Shown piece by piece: positions 30,690 to 41,000 of a stretch of 64,000 bases of DNA. The DNA comes from Paralichthys olivaceus. Lineage: Eukaryota; Chordata; Actinopteri; Pleuronectiformes; Paralichthyidae. The translations under genes were made by a program, and so were the position numbers. Under the pieces are notes generated by a model. The model searched no databases. It saw nothing but the letters and a program-made list of their open reading frames with translations, and was not told the DNA's origin. How positions within the stretch are numbered: position 1 is the first letter of the stretch; each line of letters starts with the position of its first letter. The stretch lies in assembly GCF_024713975.1 (NCBI RefSeq), contig NC_091115.1:4682501-4746500 (forward strand), written 5' to 3'.

Positions 30690-31760
30690 GATGTTCTCAT
30701 CGTTTCCATCTCTCGACACCCCCACCCCCTTCCACCCTGAACCGCATCCCCCGGCGCATGCGCACTGCTGCGGGAGCGCTGCCCCGCAACTGCTGGTGCA
30801 CGAGCTGCAGGGACGTTCGAAATAACTTTGCGGGATGGACGCATTCGACAGTCGGGGCCCGATCAGATCGTCGTCAAAATCGCAAACGTCCGTAAAACCG
30901 CTTCTGGAGGATTAAACGCCCGCTGTCGATTATCTTTTTTTTAATTTTTATTTTTTTAATGTACCTGCTTTGTTTTCGGAGAGGATCACGATTTACTCTC
31001 GGGGGTTGACGTAAAGACGACGCGGTAAACTTTGAGAGTAAATGACGCACAGCTGCTGAGGATCGGTCAGTTTTTTGGGAGCAGGCTGCGATGACATCAT
31101 GCAGTCAGTATGTGTGGGCGGGTCCTGAGCTGAGAGGGGAGAGGGGCGCACCCGGAGATCAGCCGCGGTCCGGCGCCATTAACGAACAACGTCCCCGCGG
31201 TGCTTTTTTTTTTTTTAACATTCTCACGCAGAGTCTCCGACGAGAAAACGGCCGATCTACGCGAAGTGCCCCCGCGTGCTTAGGAGCACGGAGTGAGACG
31301 CGGGAAAGGCAGCGTCGCGCGGGACGAGGCGACTTCATTTCGTCGTTCGGTCGCCGCTTTGTCGACTGGGAACAAGATGGCGCCGAGGATTTTTTTTTTC
31401 TTCTTCTTTCTTCTGCTTGGTCGAGCACTCCTGGGCGGAGGCGCCGTGCGCGTGCTCGTCACTGTTATTGTTTCCTGTCTTGTGTTGAATTCACGAATCC
31501 GAGTGCACGTGGTGTCACGTTTGTTTGTGGTACCGCGCGACAAAAAAAACCCGCTTTACCGTGGAAATGTGTCGCGATCCTACGAAAAAAAAAAAAAAAA
31601 GTCTGCACCTTCCTTCGACTGTTGCCTCTACGTGTGTCCTGCAGTTACATAAGCAGCAGTTCCCCTCTGCCACTGTGACACGAAGCAACGTGCACGACAG
31701 AAACTTTCGGAAACATCCGCTCGCAGCTGCTTTTAGCTTTTGACACCATCTAGTGGGCCA
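30690..31760. promoter_or_regulatory. Orphan CpG-rich block, candidate promoter
   Basis: About 1 kb of GC-rich, CpG-dense DNA set in AT-rich flanks, with no assigned gene. It contains AAGATGGCGCC at 31374-31384, which fits a YY1/initiator-type element. Frames run through it on both strands (up to 195 codons), but they are rich in poly-F, poly-K and Arg and resemble translated GC-rich DNA. It could be a distal kmt2e or rad51ap1 promoter, a non-coding RNA start, or an enhancer. Confidence 0.45.
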
Positions 31761-31949
31761 CGCAGGTGTGACATTAATGCCTTCAAGTCCCCGTTGAACA
31801 CAATTTATCTGCACGTGTTATTTGGAATTCTTGTGAATTTTGATTAAACGATATATAAAAATAAACATCCCCGATGTATTATTGCAAAGAACATTTAAAC
31901 ACAAAAGGCTGGGAAACAAACAAGTGCATCACAGTGTGTTTGAGGTCAA

Positions 31950-32370
31950 TAAGAACACATATACAGTAGTATAATATATGCTGTACTATATTTAGTGACA
32001 TTTCTTCATGGAGCTGTTGAGGGTGCATCAGATTATTTTTTGCAGCTTGTTCTGCATCACATCTGTGATCCACCGGCTGGTTGCTGGAGGAGTCACATCT
32101 TTCCATTTAAGTAAGATTGAGCACATAGCTAATAACAAGGAGATTGCAATGACCTTCTGCATGCGAGTGGATGAAATCATTCTGAGCCAAGCACCGAAAA
32201 TACCAATAGTGTAGAACATAATATATGTATATACTAATATTATGAATAAACAATATACCAACAGTCAGAGGATATATAATATTGCAGCCATATACCTTGA
32301 ATATGTTGTCAAGTTTAGCAAGTTTTGGGCAAGACCACAGCATATGATAAACTGTCGGGGTCACACATTA
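31950..32370 (-). mobile_element. L1/Tx1-type LINE relic (end of ORF2)
   Basis: Minus-strand frames give VYHMLWSCPKLAKLDNIF and, further on, SILLKWKDVTPPATSRWI. Both are typical of the C-terminal part of L1/Tx1-clade reverse transcriptase proteins (THMFWSCPKL.. and ILLKWKD..PPT..QWI). The two pieces lie in different frames with an AT-rich disruption between them, so the copy is dead and 5'-truncated. Confidence 0.65.
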
Positions 32371-32379
32371 GATTCGTTA

Positions 32380-33090
32380 ATACATTTTTTATCAAAACAA
32401 CATGTGTAAACATTTATAATAAACAATTAAATTAATCCTTAATGGGTTTGGTGTTTTTATTCCATGTGCTTTATTTGTAAAAGAGCAACTAACACTTAAG
32501 TCGACAAACAAATTAGCAGAGAGTAAAAATACTCCAAAGAAGTACGAGTACTTAGGAACCGCATTTGATAAATTGTACTTGTTTGTCATAATACTGTGGC
32601 TGTAAATGAAATATATATTTACATAAATAAGTCATAGAATAATAAGGCATCAAAAATGTTATAGTAATGCACCACTCGTTATAATCTCCCCTAATTATTT
32701 CTTATGATTCATTTTAAATCTTTCTGTACCTACCTGGAAGTAGTATACAACCAACACAGCAACATTATTATTATTATAATTAGTAGTAGTAGATGTAGTA
32801 GTAACACAAAATAACAACTAAGACTAAATACACATAAATTACCTGCAGACTCTAATAATTGCTAAATCTCAAATCACAACACTTTAACTGTGTATTCTGT
32901 TCATCCAGGGTTTAGGTGTAGGGTTTAATATCTGTATATACAGTCTGTGGGTTTAATCAATGTATTTTCCAGGAGCAGTTTCGACAAACTATTATTATCA
33001 TTATAATTTCACAGTCAATCGATTCATTATAATTTCCGTGGACTCTCACAATCACCCATCCTCTGTGTGGGTCTGAATGTTGTTTGAAGG
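32380..33090. other. AT-rich intergenic DNA
   Basis: Contains a short (TTA/TAG)n-like stretch near 32.77 kb. No gene or domain was recognised. Confidence 0.6.
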
Positions 33091-33485
33091 AAATGTACTG
33101 CCGCGTGTTTTAGTTTTTCTTTCGGAACGAATCTGCGGCCGCTGCTCGACAGGCTCGCTGACAGGACGTCACTTCTGGTGGGTTCGGGCGGGCTGGTTGA
33201 AATCGCAGGAGGGAGGATGCGTGTTCGCTGTCGTGCAGCTAAAGTAACCATCATCCGCTTGCTTTAACGCGCTGGTTCGCTATAACACACATGTGTCACC
33301 CGCTTAAATAATCGTACGCACGTTTGCGTTAAACACATCGACAGTTGAAGTTAGCTTAGCGAGTAGCAACTAGCAAACGTAGCCCCTGTTGACACTGGAC
33401 GTGTTTGTGTTGATGGAGCAGCTGATGTAACGTTCGCGTAAGTATTAGCATTAGCCGGATAAAAACCTCTTTCACTTCACAAACT
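33090..33485 (+). promoter_or_regulatory. rad51ap1 promoter and 5' UTR
   Basis: CpG-rich block immediately upstream of the rad51ap1 start. It includes a GACGTCAC (CRE-like) word near 33.17 kb and several TTAGC/TAGC words near 33.35 kb. There is no TATA box at an obvious spacing. Confidence 0.55.
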
Positions 33486-35879
33486 ATGGACCGGCCGTCA
33501 AGGTATGTAGAGGTTTTATTTCAGCCCCTGTTCATGGCACCACTGACTTACACTGTTGCTAATGTCTGTTGCTAACACGTTGTTTGTTGTTTACACGCAG
33601 GAAGACAAAGACTGTGAACTACCGTGAACCCAATGACTGTGATGATGGTGAGTTAAAGTACACAAATCATTAAAAACAATATCAGTGCTACCAATGACAG
33701 ATTTACTGTTGCATAACATTTATATAGCCAGGGTTTTATATTTTGTCCATGTTAGTTTGATCATAAAGCCTAAAAATATTCTTTAAATGCTTCTTAAATG
33801 AATTAAACTAAGTATATTCACGACAGGCATCCTTCATTACTTTTTAGCTTCTCCAATGTTGTTTAGTCCCTTCAAGAATTCACACAGGCTATTTATTAGT
33901 AGGAAGCAGCCACAAAGTTCCGTCACAACAGAAGAACTAAGAAGACATAGCCAATCTGTTTTTAACGCAACGTAACATCTGCATTGTCGAACACTGACCA
34001 GACACCCGATCGAACAAATGCTGAGACTTCACATCGGCCTGTTATATTGGCTGATTCACAGTCAGCACATTGTTTGCACCCTGAGGCCAGACTCGCTCTA
34101 ACCAGTCAAATGTTATAGCACATTGATAGAGATGGATACGAATCGGCACATTAACATGAGAGCACGCCCTCTCTCACCACTAACACACGGTATCTTCGTG
34201 TTGTGACAGATGATGATTTTGCCTGTGCGAAGGCTCCACCCAGGAAAAAGGCCAGAGACGATGTGAAACAACAGGAGCACATGAAATCGTCAAGCAAAGC
34301 GTCCAGTCAAGAGAACAACTCTCAGTCCAGCCAGAAGAGCAGGTGTGTCTCACATGAATGTGACATCTGACCATGTATATAATGACACGATAAAGATGAT
34401 GTTGATCTGTGCCTAAATGCCTAAAGAAAGCTGAACATATCAAACTAGAGGTGTTCTCGAAGTACATACCTCTGTCAAGGTCAATGCTCCATATCCCACC
34501 CTTCCAAACAGCAAATGAGAACATAACCTCCTTGGCAGCGATGATTAAAATGAACAAATACCAGTTCACAAAGCTCAGCTGCTGCAGTAAATTAACCAGG
34601 GACGACATATAACACTGAGTAAAATCGATCTAATCTTGAAGTATTTGTGAAAAATGTTTTTCGCAGAAGACCATTAGATGAGAGGTTGTGTGAACGAGAT
34701 CTAGAGGCAGCCATTACGCTTTCCTTGCTCAATAATGCAGAGGAGGTAGAGGACCAATCACCAACCAGTAAAGGTATAGTATCTTTTAAAATCATAAAGT
34801 TAATGTGTATGACAGTGTTTTCAGTTTAATGATTTCTAAAAAAAAATTGCAGACATCAAGGTTCCTATTCCATTGGATGAAAACACAGACCCCTCCACAC
34901 TGCACCTGTCAAACTGCAGCGTGAATGCTGCAATTTTGGGTAAATTTCCCTTATTTTTGTGTCTCATATTTGACAAATACATCGTCATCTAGCATAGAAA
35001 ATGTTTGAACAGTTTTTGAGGCTGTTGCACTTTGTTTTCTTCAGGCCTGGATGAAATCACATCCGAAAAGGTTTTACCTGCCTCATCCAGACAAAGAAAA
35101 GCCCCCACTGAGGAGCAGAGGAAAAACCTGAAGGAAGAAGATGACGATTATCAACCCAAACTGACACCAGGTTATTATCTCTCCCTCCTTACGTGGTTTT
35201 CTTTCTAGCATTGTTGTTTTTGTGAGAATAAAATAACAATATTACTTTTCCAGATTCAGAAAGTGATGAAGATTTTAGCGAAGCGGATGAGAGTGAAGAT
35301 GAAGAATTCACCGTGAAGAAAGTCAGCAAAACAAAAAAGAAGGAGAACGTCCCCAAGAAGATTAAATCACCTCCAGCCTCTAAGAAAGAGAAGCAACAGT
35401 CAAAGACATCAAAGTCTAAATCTGTGGCGGCAGGTGAGTTCCTCAGATTCACTAAAGAAGATTCAGATTTTGTAATTGATGAATTATTCAAATGAAATGA
35501 CTACTTTGTTCCGCAGCAGCTTCCACACCAGTGAGAAATCATCCAGCTCCCAAATTTGTATCCAAACGCCCTGCTTCATCCCCCACACTTCCTACATTTA
35601 AACCTGTAGTATCTCTGAGTCCAGCAGGGGGCAGGATACCCAAGTGGAACCCACCAGGTGCAGTATGAATGACTACAGTTATGACTCTGACGGGAATTTA
35701 CACATTTACTCTGAGTCACTAACTCTAAATTTATGACCTTTTCCCTCCTAGGTCAAATGGGTAAAAGTCCTACGTCTTCCCACAATCCCTCAGGGAAGTC
35801 TCCGGGTCAGGGTCTGCGACTCGGACTGTCTCGTCATGTCAGAGTTAAACCGCTTCATCCCAGTGTTACAAGTCACTGA
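33486..35879 (+). CDS. rad51ap1: RAD51-associated protein 1
   Basis: Nine coding exons: 33486-33502, 33601-33647, 34210-34342, 34667-34773, 34853-34939, 35045-35170, 35254-35433, 35517-35657, 35752-35879. The phases agree and give 966 nt (321 aa; human is about 335-352). The N-terminus (RPSRKTKTVNYREPND, then an acidic DDDDDF segment), the central RDLEAAITLSLL helix and LSNCSV motif, an acidic/lysine-rich middle and the C-terminal RLGLSRHVRVKPLHPSV all match RAD51AP1. The last segment is the family's RAD51-binding region. The protein binds DNA and stimulates RAD51-mediated D-loop formation in homologous recombination. The start is the only in-frame ATG before the conserved N-terminus. Exon 8 begins at a tandem CAGCAG acceptor, so one alanine may be optional. 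Confidence 0.95.
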
Positions 35880-35992
35880 TCTCTTCAACTGTCCGTGTTT
35901 GTTTCAGTGAAGTACAGCTATAATAACCTTTTAGCTTTAATAACTACTTTTAAACAATCTCCTGTATATATTTGTTTCTTGATTTGTACAAT

Positions 35993-35998
35993 AATAAA
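35993..35998 (+). terminator. rad51ap1 polyadenylation signal
   Basis: AATAAA 114 bp after the stop codon, in AT-rich DNA that lacks coding character. Confidence 0.6.
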
Positions 35999-36009
35999 TA
36001 TGAAGTGAT

Positions 36010-37988
36010 TTCCAGCAGAGTGTATTTTCAGCATTGGCCACAAATGCCATATTTTGCCTCAAGTAAAAAGGTCAGGGAAGAGTGATGGTGACATAAATCA
36101 TAGATTAATTCATTTGTCAAAGGGTCATCAGTTCAGTAATTTTGGAGATGTGGGCAAGTGTTAATTGTCTCTCTTTTCATTCTTGGTCGAGATTATAAAC
36201 CGATCCATCATTCATCTTCTGTACCGCGTGTCAAAAGGTGTATGAACGCGTTTTTTTGTTCGCCAATAACAGATTGGTTCAGAAACAGAGCAAAATACAA
36301 ATCTACATTTGAGTGATGTCTCCAGGTAATAACTTAAAGCAAAAGCGTCTTGTAAAATGGAGAAATTACATTTTAAAACTTTTTCACACATTAAATTGAA
36401 ATGAGAATAAAATGAACCATCTAATCCAATTTGGGAAGAAAAACTAGGAGTAGTCGAACCTTTCTGGAGAATATTTTATTCTCTTGAGTTCTCTGAGGTT
36501 TTACAGTAATGGTCCACTTTGCCTTTAGCAGTGTGAAAATCATACCCTCATAATTGTACTTGACAAGAAAGGATCATGATCTCAGATTACAGATTATCAA
36601 CCCAGATCCTCCATTGTTGGTGTTGGATGCGGTCACATGAGTTCGCAGCCTGAGGGATTAGGATTTTGATTTCATATGATATCTTCAGTCGCACTTGGTA
36701 TCTTTTCATGTACAATAAAGTGAAAACTCTTGTGTCTGAAAACACAGAGGGACTCCTCCCTTCATTGTTTCGCAGATTGCAGAAGAAAACAATAATATTC
36801 AGGTTGTTAATTGACTAAAATGAAAGTAGAATTGCTGAAAAATGTTTCAGAACAAGGTTTGAATGGCAGGCTTTTCCAGACATCACCTGAATACATGAAA
36901 TATAGAAGCCAACATTATGTCCAACAATGCCAGTGTTTGTCTAAAAAATACTTTTTTTTTGGTAAATAAGACATTTACTATTTTCCACTCTATTGAGTTG
37001 ACCCGGTGGAAACTGAGGAAACTGCTTTTCTAAACAGTACCTTTGCTTTGATTCAGGTTTGCCTTCCTTGATTAAGTGTGTTTTACAAAGTAAACAAAAG
37101 ACAGATGGTTTGAAAGTGTAGGATAACACAAGGATGTAAGGTCCTGTTTGGCTCTCTACAGCTGTTGAAAGACAAATCAATATGGGCATCTCGTAATATT
37201 TCAATGAACAATAGCATGGGTTTAACAGCCTTTCAGAAGCTTCCGGAACAGATTCAGTGCTCTATCTATCCATCCTACATAAGTTATTTTATTGTTAATT
37301 GAAATTTTAAGACCTCACACAAATAAAATGCACTTTCTTAGTTTGGTATTTAATCAGGCCCGAAGAAGAAGATCTGATTTGTCTGGATAAAGTTTTATGC
37401 TGTTGTGCTTGTATAATATTTTGTTTGTTTAATGGTGATTTGGGAAATATAGCGGTCTGTTTGAGAGAGTTTAACATTTTCACATAAGCATGTTTGTTTT
37501 TGTTATTCTTTATTTCTTCTGTGTTTATGTCAGAAGAGACAAAAACTTTGAGCATGACACAGAAATAAAACCGAACTAAATCATGTCTTTTGTTGAATTT
37601 GTTCTCCTTGTCAAAGGAAACCATGATATGCCTTAAACACACACTGATTTTCCTCCACTGATACGAAAGTCAGGTTCACAGGGGGGTTCGAACCTGAGAA
37701 AACATGCATGCCTGTTTGGCCTGAGGCAGAGCTGCTCCTGTTGGCTGCAGATCTCCTCCCAGCTCACTACAGCTAATGACACACACCTTGTCCCCCAGGT
37801 GCAGAGGGGACAGGGAGGAAGAGCTGAGACCCACCAGCACACGTCTGTGAACGTCAGGATATCAGATCACTCAGGTATGATAGGTCACTGCATGTGTGTG
37901 TGCGTGGACAGAGAGGGAGGGAGCACCTGAGATTAAATTACCTTCATCTCCTTTTTTCTGTCAATGTGACACCAAACTTGAACTCACA
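36010..37988. other. Intergenic DNA and possible galnt8 leader
   Basis: No coding exon was recognised. A donor-like CACTCAG/GTATGA at 37873 and an acceptor at 37988-37989 just before the galnt8 ATG suggest an untranslated first exon for galnt8 ending near 37873. This is inferred from splice motifs only. Confidence 0.45.
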
Positions 37989-38008
37989 GCCGACACAGCA
38001 GCAGCAGG

Positions 38009-41000
38009 ATGAGGTCCAGATATTTCAAACTGTCGATTCTGGCCTTTGTCACGGCCTCAGCTTTGGTGTTCCTGGGCTCCATCAAGAATGAGGTCCATAC
38101 CCACTCGGAGAGACTCGAGACGGCCCACCACAACGATTCCCTCAGGGGCCAGGGGATGCTCAGAAGGATGGACAAGATGGAAAAGGATATAAATCGGCTG
38201 CGTGAGTCAAAAGAGTTTTAAATCAAAGTTTAGGTTGAACTTGATATTTAAGATGGAAAAACGATGTTATGATCCAATACAGGAGGCTTCATATTATAAC
38301 AGGGTTAAATGTTTTAAAATTAAAGTTGCTTTGATTTAATTAAAATATAACAGTTTATATTAGATGCTTCATGCTAGAATCCAGTCAAAATGTGTTTATA
38401 GGGAGAAGAGCTGCATCATTTGATATGCATCAGTTAATATGGTTATTTTCTAAATGAATTAATAATTTTATCTGCAAGTGTCAAAAAGTAGTAAAAAAAA
38501 AAATCCCCAGAGACCAATTTCTTATATTTCATATATTATCCAACCAACAGTGCAAAGACAAATCAACCAATGATCACATTTAAGAGCCAGAAACTAGCAC
38601 AAGATCACTTTTTAATTCCAAACCTAAGTTGAGATCTACCATCCTGAGTTCTTCCAAAAAACCCACTGAGGAGGCTCAACCTATGAGCATAAATATACAC
38701 AAAGAAAGGCATTTGTGCAACTTTATCTCTCACAATATTCACATTAATATCAATTCAATGCACAATATTTAGCTTCTCAGTTCAACAATACGTTTTGGAG
38801 AAAACTATTGTCCTGTGTACTCAAATAAATACCAGTACTATGCAGTATGAAGCCGTGCATCTTCTGCTCCTGCAAATAAATAAAAAAAAAACCTTTTCAA
38901 ACTGTCTGTCAATGGATTTGGTCAACAGAAGCCCTGGAGTGCTGTTATTTTGAAATGACTACAGAAAGTGTTGCAACACTTCATGTTCAAAAATTCAGCA
39001 GATAAGCAATCAAACTCAGGTGAAAGATAATTTTCTCTGTTTATTCTGCTGTGAACCACAATGATTATCAGTCTATGACACAAACGTATTTCCAACGCTT
39101 CCTGAATCCGTTTCAAGTTAAAGGGTTAGAGTTACTAACTACAGTTCATAAGTGATCACAACTAGATACTGAGCAATTTCCTGCTGATGATGTAATCGAT
39201 GGATTCACTAAGTAACTTTCGCTTTACGGGGAGGCAGACACAGAAAACATCCTCCTCTCTGTTTTCTGTCCACAGTCAGTTTGATGGGCAAGATTGAGAG
39301 GAAGGTGCCGGTGGGGCAGAAGCAGGCAGAGGTGAAGAAGGAGAGGAAGGTGGTGAGGAAGCTGTTCCCCAACTCGTACCTGTTCAGTAAGTGGGGGCAC
39401 GAGCTGTCAGAGGAGGAGCAGAGGGAGGCGGAGAAACTGTTCAAGAGGTACGGATACAACGCCTTCCTCAGTGACCGACTCCCCCTCAACAGAGAGATCC
39501 CTGACACCAGGCCCCACAGGTGACCCCCACCTCCCCCATCATCTCTACACACCCATGTACACACACAATCATGTTTACACACACAATCATGTTTACACAC
39601 ACAAGCCCACACACAATCATCTTTACACAAACAATCCTCTCTAAACACACAAGAACACACCTGAAAATCTCTACACACGCACATGAACACATGTTCCCTG
39701 TCACAGGTGTGCTGAGAAGAAGTACCCAGCGGATCTGCCCACCATCAGCGTGGTGCTAATCTACCTGGATGAGGCTCTGTCTGTCATCAAAAGAGCGATC
39801 CGCAGCATCATCGACAAGACCCCGGCTCCTCTCCTGAAAGAAATCATACTGGTGGACGACAACAGCAGTAACGGTGAGAGACAGAATCTTGTTTGAGGCT
39901 GTGGGAGATTATTCAGAGATACAGGCTGCTGTGAATTTGTTTCCTCCATATTATTTTAGCTGTCAATCCCATGGTATCCACGCCCCAGAGCATGCAGTGC
40001 TTTCATTTACAAAATGAACATCATGAGATTGATAAACTTCTAAAATCTTTACTGACGTTATAAATCAAGTGAGAAGTTGACTTCTATATACTGACCCTTG
40101 TGTTGCCCTCTGCTGGTCATTCGAGAGAAGACAGGTTTAAGGCACTCCCACGTTGGCTTCACTTTCCAGACCTGGAGTATAAAACGTCAATTTTTATAAA
40201 CAGTCTGTGGTTTGCCCCCGCTTCCATTGTTAATGCTACGCTAAGCTAACTACCTCCTGGCTGTACACATTATATTGAATGTTTCAAATTTCCCCAAATA
40301 TTAAACAATTCTTTTAAATATAAATGAATATAATAATGTTTTTCTAACTTGTTGCACCAGTGAAATTATCTTCATTATGCAGGGGTGAAGTTTTAGAGGT
40401 GGACATTTCCAAATGAAAACCAGCTGCAGGTCGAGATGTTTTGTAACTAGACTGAAGCTACAGCAACATTAATAAAACCATTCACCACATGAAACCTTTT
40501 CTGTCTGCAGAGGATTTAAAGGAGAAGCTGGACGACTATGTCACCCTGATCAACGAGGAGCGTCCAGGCCTGGTGAAGAAGATCCACCACTCTGAGCAGC
40601 TCGGCCTCACGCAGGCCAGACTGTCGGGGTGGAAGGTTGCTGTGGGGGACGTGGTGGCCATCTTGGACGCTCACATCGAAGTCCACGTGGAATGGTTGGT
40701 TCTGAGTAATGTGTGTTCATTTTTCTTTTGGAGCGTTGCTGTGCTGGTAAAGCTGTCATCGAACATCTTGTTTGTGTTCTGTGAAGTTGAGCTGTCGCTG
40801 TGTGTGCAGGGCAGAGCCGTTGTTAACTCGCATTAAAGAGGACCGCACTGTCATACTCACACCAGTGTTTGACAGAGTCAATTATGATGACTTGACGCTG
40901 ACTCCCTACGTGCCTGCAGCTGACGCCTTCGACTGGGCTCTGTGGTGCATGTACGAGTCCTTCAGACCAGAATGGTACGATCTGAAGGACGATTCGCTAC

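Larger units (their letters stand above)
28990..30690. other. Intergenic DNA with retroposon debris
   Basis: AT-rich sequence upstream of kmt2e containing the two retroposon tails. The frames at about 29.7-29.95 kb and 30.4-30.6 kb lack any recognisable domain or splice context. Confidence 0.6.

Noticed and set aside
31091-31678. 195-codon plus-strand reading frame in the CpG-rich block
   Set aside because: Its content (poly-F, Arg-rich and Ser-rich runs) matches translated GC-rich DNA and T/A homopolymers. No domain or splice structure was seen, and equally long frames occur on the opposite strand.
40150-40270. Possible repeat near TTTGCCCCCGCTTCCATTG
   Set aside because: It resembles a dispersed teleost repeat, but no second copy or termini could be shown in this window.
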